Assembly: GCF_900101845.1 (NCBI RefSeq)
Contig: NZ_FNAM01000010.1
Location: 1 to 64,000 of the forward strand
DNA from: Sporomusa acidovorans
GTDB taxonomy: Bacteria; Bacillota; Negativicutes; Sporomusales; Sporomusaceae
Direction: 5' to 3'
DNA: 64,000 nucleotides
The position numbers and the translations under genes are program-made. Below, piece after piece: positions 1 to 7,103 of this stretch (position 1 is the stretch's first letter; every line of letters begins with the position of its first letter). A model generated the notes under the pieces. That model was not told where the DNA came from, searched no databases, and saw only the letters and a list, made by a program, of their open reading frames with translations.

Positions 1-342
1 ACGTAAAAAGCGGCAAAAAAGCAGAGGCGGAAATTCGTTTGTATATTACGAGTATGAAAGGCACTATCGAAGAAATTGCCCAAGCTTCCCGGTCGCACTG
101 GGGAATTGAAAATAATTTACACTGGGTGTTGGACGTTGGGTTTCGAGAAGATCAGTGGCAGACGCGAATGAATATCGAGGCGGCAAATTTATCACAATTG
201 AGGAGACTGTCGGCAAATTTGTTGAAGTTAGAATCTGATTATAATGCCTCTATTCAGCGCAAGCGCTATCGTTGCTCGCTAGACCCTGACTATATGGACA
301 AAGTCCTTTTTAATCCCTGCCTTTTTTCATGAACATGCCCTG
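1..342 (+). mobile_element. Right end of an ISAs1-family insertion sequence (truncated by window edge)
   Basis: The transposase tail (see next entry) is followed at 328-342 by catgaacatgccctg. Its reverse complement begins CAGGGCATG, which fits the CAGGG-type terminal inverted repeats of ISAs1 elements (family knowledge). The left end lies outside the window, so intactness and target duplication cannot be judged. The element ends about 120 bp upstream of glmU. Confidence 0.7.
3..332 (+). CDS. ISAs1-family transposase, C-terminal part
   Basis: The frame is open from the window edge, so only the C-terminal ~109 residues are seen. The segment around residue 30 (SHWGIENNLHWVLDVGF, then REDQ) is the conserved C-terminal block of ISAs1/H-repeat DDE transposases, including the acidic residue of the catalytic triad. 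The stop at 330-332 overlaps the putative terminal inverted repeat, as is common in compact IS elements. Whether the full gene is intact cannot be known here. Confidence 0.85.
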   Translation, partial: VKSGKKAEAEIRLYITSMKGTIEEIAQASRSHWGIENNLHWVLDVGFREDQWQTRMNIEAANLSQLRRLSANLLKLESDYNASIQRKRYRCSLDPDYMDKVLFNPCLFS

Positions 343-461
343 GTTGGCAATTACTTTAATTATCATACTTGGAGGAATCTGCAGCTTAGTGTCGAAAAGA
401 GAATAGTTCACTCAATAAACCGAGCCTGAACTGCCCCGCAGTCAGGAATGGAGGTATATCG

Positions 462-1829
462 ATGTCAAATTTGATGGCTATCATCCTGGCAGCCGGCAAA
501 GGCACCCGGATGAAATCAGCCTTGCCCAAGGTGCTTCACCAGGTAGGTGGTAAGCCTATGGTCCGGCAAGTGCTGGATGCGGCTGCATTCGCCGGAGCAG
601 ATAAGAAGGTTGTTGTAATTGGCTTCGGTGCACAAACTGTAGCTGAGGCATTAGCCGGTCAGGCTGAGTTTGTTGTTCAGACTGAGCAGCTGGGAACCGG
701 GCATGCAGTTATGCAAGCCAAGAAACAATTGGCGGCTTTTGCGGGTACCGTAATGGTATTGTGCGGTGATACGCCGCTTTTAACAGGAGGACTGCTGTCA
801 GAGCTTTACGCTGAGCATAATAAGCAGCAGGCTGCTGCAACCGTACTTACGGCAGTGATGCCAGATCCGGCCGGCTATGGGCGGGTTATCCGGAATCAGG
901 CCGGCCAGGTGGAAAAGATTGTCGAACATAAAGATGCCAGTCCGGCCGAACTCTCGGTAAGTGAGATCAATACCGGGATTTATTGCTTTGAAGCTGGGAA
1001 ATTGCTGGCAGCATTAGACGGTTTGACCTGCGATAACGCTCAGGGCGAATATTACCTGACCGATGTAATTGCCATTTTAAACAAACAAGCTCAGAAAGTA
1101 TGGGCGGTAACAGCGGGTGATTACCGGGAAACATTAGGAATCAATTCCCGCCTGCAGCTGGCGGAAGCCGAGAGCATTATCCGGCGGCGGAAACTGGAAG
1201 CCCTGATGGAGAGCGGCGTTACCATTATGGATCCCAACAGCACATTTATTGATCTCCAGGTGGAAATCGCCCCTGACACCATTATTTATCCGTTTACCTG
1301 GATTGAAGGACAAAGTAAAATTGGCGCCAATTCCCTAATTGGTCCTAATACCCGCCTAACCAACACCATAGTGGGCAATAACACGACCATTCATTTTAGC
1401 TATGCGCATGACTGTACTGTCGGCAGTCATGTTATTCTCGGGCCCTATGTACATTTGCGGCCCGATACCTGTTTGCAAGACGGTGTAAAAGTCGGTAACT
1501 TTGTTGAGGTAAAGAACAGTGTTGTTGGTGAAAAGAGTAAAATACCGCATCTCAGTTACATCGGTGATACGGATATGGGTGCCGGTGTTAATATTGGTTC
1601 AGGCACGATTACCGTAAACTATGACGGCAAACTAAAACACCGGACCACAATTGAAGATGATGCATTTATCGGCTGCAATACTAATTTGGTAGCGCCGGTG
1701 AAAGTTGGCAGTGGTTCTTATGTAGCTGCCGGATCGACAATTACCAAAAACGTTCCCCCCGGTTCCCTGGGAGTAGCACGCGCCCGTCAAAACAACATCG
1801 AGGGCTGGGCGGAAAAACAGCGGAGGTAG
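462..1829 (+). CDS. glmU: Bifunctional UDP-N-acetylglucosamine pyrophosphorylase / glucosamine-1-phosphate acetyltransferase
   Basis: 455 residues, the normal GlmU length. The N-terminal uridyltransferase domain opens with LAAGKGTRMKSALPKVLH, the nucleotide-binding signature. The C-terminal half, from about residue 250, is a left-handed beta-helix of hexapeptide repeats with the acetyltransferase region (HLSYIGD, then GSGTITVNYDG). It makes UDP-GlcNAc in the cytoplasm for peptidoglycan and, in diderms, lipid A. The ATG has a GGAGG site about 8 nt upstream. prs follows 5 nt after the stop, the conserved Firmicute glmU-prs pair. Confidence 0.97.
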   Translation: MSNLMAIILAAGKGTRMKSALPKVLHQVGGKPMVRQVLDAAAFAGADKKVVVIGFGAQTVAEALAGQAEFVVQTEQLGTGHAVMQAKKQLAAFAGTVMVLCGDTPLLTGGLLSELYAEHNKQQAAATVLTAVMPDPAGYGRVIRNQAGQVEKIVEHKDASPAELSVSEINTGIYCFEAGKLLAALDGLTCDNAQGEYYLTDVIAILNKQAQKVWAVTAGDYRETLGINSRLQLAEAESIIRRRKLEALMESGVTIMDPNSTFIDLQVEIAPDTIIYPFTWIEGQSKIGANSLIGPNTRLTNTIVGNNTTIHFSYAHDCTVGSHVILGPYVHLRPDTCLQDGVKVGNFVEVKNSVVGEKSKIPHLSYIGDTDMGAGVNIGSGTITVNYDGKLKHRTTIEDDAFIGCNTNLVAPVKVGSGSYVAAGSTITKNVPPGSLGVARARQNNIEGWAEKQRR

Positions 1830-1834
1830 GATAA

Positions 1835-2782
1835 ATGGAAGATACAAAGAGATTACGAATATTCAGTGGCAACGCTAATCCGGAATTGGCCAAAGAGATT
1901 GCCGCTTATCTTGGGCTGACGGTAGGCGATGCCTTTGTTGGCCGGTTTAACAACGGAGAAATTCAGGTAATGATTGACGAAAGCGTGCGTGGCACCGATG
2001 TGTTTATCATTCAGCCGACAAGTTTCCCGGTCAATGATAATATGATGGAACTGTTAATTATGATTGACGCAGTCAAACGGGCTTCGGCCAGAAATATTAC
2101 GGCTGTTATTCCTTACTATGCTTATGCCCGGCAGGACAGAAAGACGCGTGGCCGTGAACCCATCTCGGCCAAGCTGATGGCTAACCTGCTGACTGTGGCC
2201 GGTGCTACCCGGGTTGTCACCATGGATCTCCATGCCGGCCAGATCCAAGGTTTCTTTGATATTCCGGTGGATAATTTACCAGGTGTTCCTACCTTGGCTG
2301 AATATGTAATGTCTTTAAATCTGGAAGATCTTGTTGTGGTATCGCCCGATCTGGGCGGTGTATCCAGGGCGCGGTTGTTTGCTGACCGGATGCATGCGCC
2401 CATTGCCATTATCGAAAAACGCCGTCCTGCCCCCGGGGTTGCCGAGGTAATGAACCTGATCGGCAGTGTGGAAGGAAAAACAGCTGTTATTGTGGATGAC
2501 ATTGTGGATACAGCCGGTTCCTTGACAGAAGGGGCAAATGCTTTGGCCAGAATGGGTGCTAAAGCGGTATATGCCTGCTGTACTCATGCAGTTTTAAGCG
2601 ATCCGGCGGTAGAGCGCATCGAAAAATCCAATATTACTGAACTTATTGTTACCAATACGATTCCCATAACCGAGGGCAAGGCGTCTCCCAAGATTAGGGT
2701 GCTGTCGGTGGCTCCGCTTCTTGGCGAAGCCATTATCCGGATTTTTGGTGAGCTATCGGTTAGTAAGTTATTTGACAACTGA
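1835..2782 (+). CDS. prs: Ribose-phosphate pyrophosphokinase
   Basis: 315 residues, standard length. It converts ribose 5-phosphate and ATP to PRPP for purine, pyrimidine, histidine, tryptophan and NAD synthesis. Visible motifs are FNNGEIQ near residue 38, the flexible-loop segment [10 protein letters not shown] near residue 92, and the PRPP-binding loop [11 protein letters not shown] near residue 218. The gene lies 5 nt behind glmU and overlaps its ribosome site with the glmU stop region, so the two are probably co-transcribed. Confidence 0.97.
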   Translation: MEDTKRLRIFSGNANPELAKEIAAYLGLTVGDAFVGRFNNGEIQVMIDESVRGTDVFIIQPTSFPVNDNMMELLIMIDAVKRASARNITAVIPYYAYARQDRKTRGREPISAKLMANLLTVAGATRVVTMDLHAGQIQGFFDIPVDNLPGVPTLAEYVMSLNLEDLVVVSPDLGGVSRARLFADRMHAPIAIIEKRRPAPGVAEVMNLIGSVEGKTAVIVDDIVDTAGSLTEGANALARMGAKAVYACCTHAVLSDPAVERIEKSNITELIVTNTIPITEGKASPKIRVLSVAPLLGEAIIRIFGELSVSKLFDN

Positions 2783-2786
2783 ACCC

Positions 2787-2821
2787 GGTGGAATTGCATG
2801 CCTAACTGGCATTACTCCACC
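2787..2821 (+). terminator. Imperfect hairpin after prs, possible terminator
   Basis: Outer arms GGTGGA (2787-2792) and TCCACC (2816-2821) enclose an inner ATGCC/GGCAT pairing. A T-run occurs only some 20 nt downstream (around 2840), so it is a weak intrinsic terminator candidate. Confidence 0.3.
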
Positions 2822-2930
2822 CGTCTGTGCCTGCAAAACTTTTTTAATATTGTAGTCTGTATGTTTGACGAACCTTTTACGGTCGTTAGTAAGCCGGCAG
2901 GTTAGTCAAAGCTTAATAAGCGGAGGATGT

Positions 2931-2959
2931 AAATAGGGCGCGAATATCGCGCCCTATTT
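2931..2959. terminator. 13-bp perfect hairpin upstream of the GNAT gene
   Basis: The arms 2931-2943 and 2947-2959 are exact reverse complements with a 3-nt ATA loop. The A-rich 5' and T-rich 3' flanks would allow termination in either direction. It ends 14 bp before the following ATG, so it may also affect expression of that gene. Confidence 0.5.
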
Positions 2960-2973
2960 GCCAATAAACTTCT

Positions 2974-3606
2974 ATGAACACTTACTTCATTGTGAGGGCT
3001 CAACCGGCCGATGTGCCGGCCATTGCCCGCTTATTTACCGCAAGTTTTACTGAAAGTGTATTGCATCACTGTGGCGGCCGCTTGCCTAAGCCTAAAGCCA
3101 TGGAAGATGTATTTGCCTTGGTTTGTCAAGCGGAGCCGCGAGCGGCATTGCTTGCCAAGACCGAAGACGGGCAGTTGCTGGGATATTGTTTTGCACCGGT
3201 CCGTCTCAGCCGGCTTTGGGTCCGGGCCGTTACCGGCGGACATTTGATCAAATGGGCCTGGCGCTGGCTTACCGGGCAATACGGTTTTGGACTGCAGCCT
3301 GTGAAAGTGATTTTCCTTAATAAACTGGCTTTTCTGCAATCGGCCGCTGCTCCTGGCAAAGCGGCCAATGCCCGCATTTTATCGATTGCCGTCGACCCGG
3401 CCGCCCGGGGAAACGGTGTGGCCAGCGCGCTGATGGCGGAAGCTGACCGGTACTTTAGGGAAAATAACGTGAAACGAGTTCGGCTGGAGGTGCGGCCGGA
3501 TAACCGTCCGGCTATCCGTGTTTATGAAAAGCTAGGATATTATCCCGGGGGGACAACGTACGATTCCCAGGGTCCCTGGCTTATCATGTTTAAAGAAATT
3601 TCCTGA
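2974..3606 (+). CDS. GNAT-family N-acetyltransferase
   Basis: 210 residues with one GNAT fold. Motif A is visible near residue 130-160: ILSIAVDPAARGNGVASALM, the R/Q-x-x-G-x-G/A acetyl-CoA loop. It is followed by VRLEVRPDNRPAIRVYEKLGY, typical of RimI-like enzymes. The substrate cannot be inferred. The N-terminal part carries an extra segment (residues 60-115) compared with minimal GNATs. No clear SD precedes the ATG; a GGAGG at 2921 is separated from it by the 2931-2959 hairpin. A deacetylase gene follows after 17 nt. Confidence 0.85.
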   Translation: MNTYFIVRAQPADVPAIARLFTASFTESVLHHCGGRLPKPKAMEDVFALVCQAEPRAALLAKTEDGQLLGYCFAPVRLSRLWVRAVTGGHLIKWAWRWLTGQYGFGLQPVKVIFLNKLAFLQSAAAPGKAANARILSIAVDPAARGNGVASALMAEADRYFRENNVKRVRLEVRPDNRPAIRVYEKLGYYPGGTTYDSQGPWLIMFKEIS

Positions 3607-3623
3607 AAAGGGGCAACTCTATT

Positions 3624-4442
3624 ATGTTTGACACCAAAGTCCGGCTTATTAGTATGTTGGGGTTGCTGACGATTATTGTTGTTATTAGCCTGTTTCTGGA
3701 TTATTTGCGGATACTCCGGCGGCCGGTGCGGCTGGGGCTCAGTGTAGCAATTCTTGGTATTATCGCCGGTTTTGTTTTAACGTTAAATGCTGTATTGCCG
3801 GCCAACCATTTTTATGGTCCGGTGATTTCGGAAAGCAGGACAAATCAGAAACTGGTGGCGCTCACCTTTGACGACGGGCCCTATCCGCCTTATACCGGTC
3901 AAATACTGGATATCTTGAAGGAACGGCAAATACCGGCTACTTTTTTTGTGATTGGGCAAAACGCGGCGAAATACCCGGACCTAATCCGGCGGATTGCTGC
4001 TGAAGGCCATCAATTAGGCAATCATACCTATCACCATGTTGATTTACTAAAGCTTGACCGGCAAGGGATCATCTCCGAGATCGAACAGACAAATCAAGTG
4101 ATTGCCAACACATTAGGTTATGCCCCGCATGTCATACGGCCGCCGCATGGGTTCCGCGACGCCGTCGTGATGAACGTTATGGCCGAATATCAATTGAAAG
4201 TCGTTGAATGGTCGGTGTCCAGCCGGGATTGGGTGAACCCGGGCGCTGAAGTAATTGCCGAGCGTACCCTGGGGAAAGTTCACAACGGCTCGATCATCCT
4301 GTTGCATGATGGTGACGGAATTGCCGCCGCCTTGCCCCGGGCGCAGACCGTGGCCGCTGCCCGCATCATTATTGACAGGCTGCTGGCGCAGGGATATAAA
4401 TTTGTTACTGTTGATGAAATTCTTAAGGTTTCGGAGGAATAA
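3624..4442 (+). CDS. Membrane-anchored polysaccharide deacetylase (CE4)
   Basis: 272 residues. Two hydrophobic segments (about 8-27 and 37-58) anchor the protein, and the NodB-homology domain follows from residue 75. CE4 motifs are visible: TFDDGP (catalytic base and metal aspartate), HTYHH (metal histidines), RPPHG and ILLHDG near the C-terminus. Such enzymes remove acetyl groups from peptidoglycan or other N-acetylglucosamine polymers outside the cytoplasmic membrane. Similarity in layout to sporulation PdaB-type proteins is suggestive only. The stop directly abuts the pth ATG, so translation is probably coupled. Confidence 0.9.
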   Translation: MFDTKVRLISMLGLLTIIVVISLFLDYLRILRRPVRLGLSVAILGIIAGFVLTLNAVLPANHFYGPVISESRTNQKLVALTFDDGPYPPYTGQILDILKERQIPATFFVIGQNAAKYPDLIRRIAAEGHQLGNHTYHHVDLLKLDRQGIISEIEQTNQVIANTLGYAPHVIRPPHGFRDAVVMNVMAEYQLKVVEWSVSSRDWVNPGAEVIAERTLGKVHNGSIILLHDGDGIAAALPRAQTVAAARIIIDRLLAQGYKFVTVDEILKVSEE

Positions 4443-5012
4443 ATGAAAATTGTAGTGGGTCTGGGCAATCCCGGACAAGAATATAGTGCTACCCGCCATA
4501 ATATTGGTTTTATGACGGTTGACAACCTGGCCGAACGCTGGGCGGTGACGTCCTGGCGTGAACGCTACAATGCCATGGTGGCTGAGTACCGGGGAGAGGA
4601 AACCGTGCTGCTCGTAAAGCCCCAAACGTTTATGAACCTTAGCGGCCGGGCGGTTGTGCCACTGGCTGCCTTTTATAAGGTTCCTTACGAAGATATCATT
4701 GTTATTTATGATGATCTCGATTTGCCAACAGGGCGGTTGCGCCTCAGACTGAAAGGCGGTTCAGGCGGCCACCGCGGGATAGAATCTCTGCTTTATGAGT
4801 CAGGAAAGGACGATTTTAGCCGGGTTCGCATTGGCATCGGCCGGCCACCGGCGGGCTGGGAAACCGTTAATTATGTCATTGGACGGTTTACAGCCGAGGA
4901 AATCCCCGTCATTCAGCAAGCAATCGATAACGCGGCGGATGCGGTCGAATGTATTTTGCAAGAAGGCTTTAACAAGGCTATGAATAAATTTAACAAAGGG
5001 CAGGCAGGATGA
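4443..5012 (+). CDS. pth: Peptidyl-tRNA hydrolase
   Basis: 189 residues, normal for bacterial Pth. It hydrolyses peptidyl-tRNA released from stalled ribosomes. It starts with VGLGNPGQEYSATRHNIGF, carrying the catalytic histidine, and contains KPQTFMNLSG and DDLDLPTGRLRL, all family signatures. The ATG follows the preceding stop without a gap, and the SD GGAGG lies inside the deacetylase gene. Its TGA overlaps the next ATG by 4 bases. Confidence 0.97.
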   Translation: MKIVVGLGNPGQEYSATRHNIGFMTVDNLAERWAVTSWRERYNAMVAEYRGEETVLLVKPQTFMNLSGRAVVPLAAFYKVPYEDIIVIYDDLDLPTGRLRLRLKGGSGGHRGIESLLYESGKDDFSRVRIGIGRPPAGWETVNYVIGRFTAEEIPVIQQAIDNAADAVECILQEGFNKAMNKFNKGQAG

Positions 5013-6232
5013 TTACAACGCTTTATGCCGATAAAAACGGCGAAATATTTGACGCGCCCGGCTGTCAGGCGGTTGCCCGCTGCGGCCGTGATTACCTTGC
5101 CTTACGGCCGGAAGATTTGATTCCTTTGCCGGAAGGCGCTGAGCTGATGTTTCTTCCCGGCCGCGATGCGCTAAGAATGAAAGGCGGCGTGCCGCAAAAA
5201 CTGAAAGGCCGTCTGGCGGTGGCCGCCATGCTGCCTGTTGGCTATACCCGTACCTTGCTGCCTGCCTACGAACAGCAGGCAAATGCCCCTTTGCTGCCGC
5301 TTTACGGCTATACGGCGGCAGCTCTCTTTCATGATGAAATCTATGTGGCAGCGGTTAAAACAGCGGATAATGCCAAGTGGCATCCTTATCGCTATAATAC
5401 GCCGGATTTAAAAAAACGGGTTTTCCGGGTAAAACGGGATGTGCCGGACAATCGTTTGGTAGAGCATTTGGCCAACTGCTCGCTTACCTGGCATTGCTGT
5501 ACGGCACAAAATTTATTTTACCGGCGATGGGAAGCAGGTATTCCCGTTAGCCCGGTTTGCAACGCCAACTGTCTGGGCTGTATCTCGCTGCAGCCGTCCG
5601 AGTGCTGCCCGGCGCCGCAAAGCCGGATAACGTTTACCCCCTCGCCGGCAGAAATTGCGGCAATCGGCGTTTACCATCTGAGTCATGCCCCAGATCCAAT
5701 TATCAGCTTTGGGCAAGGCTGCGAAGGAGAGCCTTCGCTGGCTGCCGAGACTATTGCGGCGGGAATAACAACTATCCGCAAAAAAAGCGCGCGCGGACAG
5801 ATTAATATCAACACGAACGCCGGGTTTACCCAGGGGATCAAAACCATAGTCGATGCCGGCTTAAACAGTATGCGGGTAAGCATCATCAGTGCAATTCCCG
5901 CTACCTACGATGCTTATTACCGTGCTGTCTACAGTTTGGATGATGTGAAACGCTCCATTTTCTATGCCAAACGGCGTGGCGTGTATGTTTCTCTCAATAT
6001 GCTGCTTTTCCCCGGTCTTAACGACCGGGCGGAGGAACAGGCGGCCTGGCTTGAGTTTTTACAGGAAACCGTTGTCGATATGATTCAACTGCGAAACCTT
6101 AACTATGATCCTGACGCCTTTTTGCAGGCTATGCCGTCAGGCAGCCGGGCCGGGGGAGTAAAAGCGTTTATTGAAACCATAAGCGACAGGCTGCCGGCAA
6201 TTAAACTTGGCAGTTTTACCGAGAAAAACTAA
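5009..6232 (+). CDS. Radical SAM protein of unknown substrate
   Basis: 407 residues. A radical-SAM CX3CX2C motif lies at residues 184-191 (CNANCLGC), preceded by an N-terminal domain of about 150 residues that I do not recognise. Extra cysteines cluster at 157, 163, 164, 199 and 200 and could hold an auxiliary iron-sulfur cluster (inference). The barrel continues with FGQGCEGEPSL, close to the GGE-type SAM-binding motif, and ININTNAG and MRVSIISA strands. The ATG overlaps the pth stop (ATGA), so it is translationally coupled to pth. The product could be an RNA- or peptide-modifying enzyme; nothing in the sequence decides this. Confidence 0.85.
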   Translation: MITTLYADKNGEIFDAPGCQAVARCGRDYLALRPEDLIPLPEGAELMFLPGRDALRMKGGVPQKLKGRLAVAAMLPVGYTRTLLPAYEQQANAPLLPLYGYTAAALFHDEIYVAAVKTADNAKWHPYRYNTPDLKKRVFRVKRDVPDNRLVEHLANCSLTWHCCTAQNLFYRRWEAGIPVSPVCNANCLGCISLQPSECCPAPQSRITFTPSPAEIAAIGVYHLSHAPDPIISFGQGCEGEPSLAAETIAAGITTIRKKSARGQININTNAGFTQGIKTIVDAGLNSMRVSIISAIPATYDAYYRAVYSLDDVKRSIFYAKRRGVYVSLNMLLFPGLNDRAEEQAAWLEFLQETVVDMIQLRNLNYDPDAFLQAMPSGSRAGGVKAFIETISDRLPAIKLGSFTEKN

Positions 6233-6233
6233 T

Positions 6234-6662
6234 CTATTGTTGCGTCCGCTCTATTGTCAGCGGGTGAATGGTATCGACGCCAATGGTATAGGTAAGCGAT
6301 TGCCCGTCATTTCGGATCTTTTCGACAATCTGGTAGACTGAGGCGCCAGGGCCGGCGAGAAAGGGAATTTTTAGCTGGCAGTCTGAGCCTTCAGCGCTAG
6401 TGTAATCAAAAGTTACTTGATTCTGTCCGGCAGTCAGTGTTTTGAAGATTTGCGGCACCCCTTTGTCGACTAATACGACGGCGATACCGTTAATTTCGGC
6501 TTTGTTTCCATTGGGAAAGGTGATTTTACTATTCCAAAAATCAGAATTTATCATGACGTTTACATGTAAAGTTTTATCGGCAGCATAAACATTTGGCACC
6601 GCTATTCCGCAAACAAACAGCAGTAAACCGGCTAATACGAGTAATACCTTTTTCTTTGGCAT
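6234..6662 (-). CDS. Small secreted protein of unknown function
   Basis: 142 residues. A signal peptide is clear: MPKKK, a hydrophobic core at 6-22 and a probable signal peptidase cut after VYAA. The mature ~115 residues contain a beta-rich pattern with the phrases MINSDFWNSKITFPNGNKAEIN and IAVVLVDKGVPQIF, loosely like stalk or copper-amine-oxidase N-terminal modules, but I do not assign a family. It is convergent with the radical SAM gene, with 1 bp between stops. The SD AAGGAGG lies 8 nt before the ATG. Confidence 0.7.
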   Translation of the reverse strand: MPKKKVLLVLAGLLLFVCGIAVPNVYAADKTLHVNVMINSDFWNSKITFPNGNKAEINGIAVVLVDKGVPQIFKTLTAGQNQVTFDYTSAEGSDCQLKIPFLAGPGASVYQIVEKIRNDGQSLTYTIGVDTIHPLTIERTQQ

Positions 6663-6856
6663 GGTTCAGCCTCCTTATTCGTGTTTTAGTTATTGTTCCG
6701 CATTCCGGGAGCTACTTCCTGCTAAAATCTATATTTCAATTAAAAGAAGTTTGCCGGCGCAGGCGGGTAGTATATTGACAAGGCTGGCTACTGGCGTTTC
6801 TAGGCTAAGCCCGCTGAATTGGGAATTCAGATAAAAAAATATTATCGGCAAAGATA

Positions 6857-6902
6857 AAAATAGTCTTATAGAATTCCAGGTGGAATTCTATAAGACTATT
6901 TT
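6857..6902. terminator. 22-bp perfect inverted repeat, bidirectional terminator-like
   Basis: Arms 6857-6878 and 6881-6902 are exact complements with a 2-nt GG spacer. The stem starts with AAAA and ends with TTTT, giving a T-tract on either strand. No gene ends next to it, so it may terminate an unannotated short transcript or insulate the operon. Confidence 0.55.
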
Positions 6903-7012
6903 CTTTACCAATGTTTCTTAGTATCCGGACAGGGCTAGCCGGTTGCCGGCTGCTGGTTTCGCGGTTTTCCGGCTTTAGGATATGAACAGGATTGATTCTT
7001 CCATAAATTTTT

Positions 7013-7035
7013 CTTATCAAGGTTGATAAGATCAA
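7013..7035. promoter_or_regulatory. Overlapping palindromes upstream of the fumarate reductase genes
   Basis: CTTATCAA-GG-TTGATAAG (7013-7030) is a perfect inverted repeat. It overlaps TTGAT-AAG-ATCAA (7023-7035), which has Fnr-like half sites but a 3-nt instead of the usual 4-nt spacer. It lies 70-90 bp before the start codon, a suitable operator position. Binding factor unknown; a Crp/Fnr protein is encoded at 21339. Confidence 0.4.
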
Positions 7036-7103
7036 ACTATTTCCGCTTTCGACATATATATAGTAAACTATGACGGGAAATTGTATTTTTATACTAAAAG
7101 TGG

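Larger units (their letters stand above)
6663..7103. other. 441-bp divergent intergenic region before the fumarate reductase operon
   Basis: It lies between two divergently transcribed genes and so should hold promoters for both. It contains a TTGACA at 6775-6780 without a convincing -10, a 22-bp perfect hairpin (6857-6902) and overlapping palindromes at 7013-7035, annotated separately. No further coding potential is seen. Confidence 0.6.

Noticed and set aside
2921..2929. GGAGG-ATG-TAA start-stop element before the GNAT gene
   Set aside because: The SD abuts the ATG without spacing, so it is unlikely to be translated; probably chance.
4113..4625. Minus-strand open frame spanning the deacetylase/pth junction
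   Set aside because: It crosses two well-supported genes and lacks an SD.
7023..7035. Canonical FNR box upstream of mfrA
   Set aside because: TTGAT and ATCAA are present but spaced by 3 nt instead of 4, so I list it only as a palindrome of unknown use.
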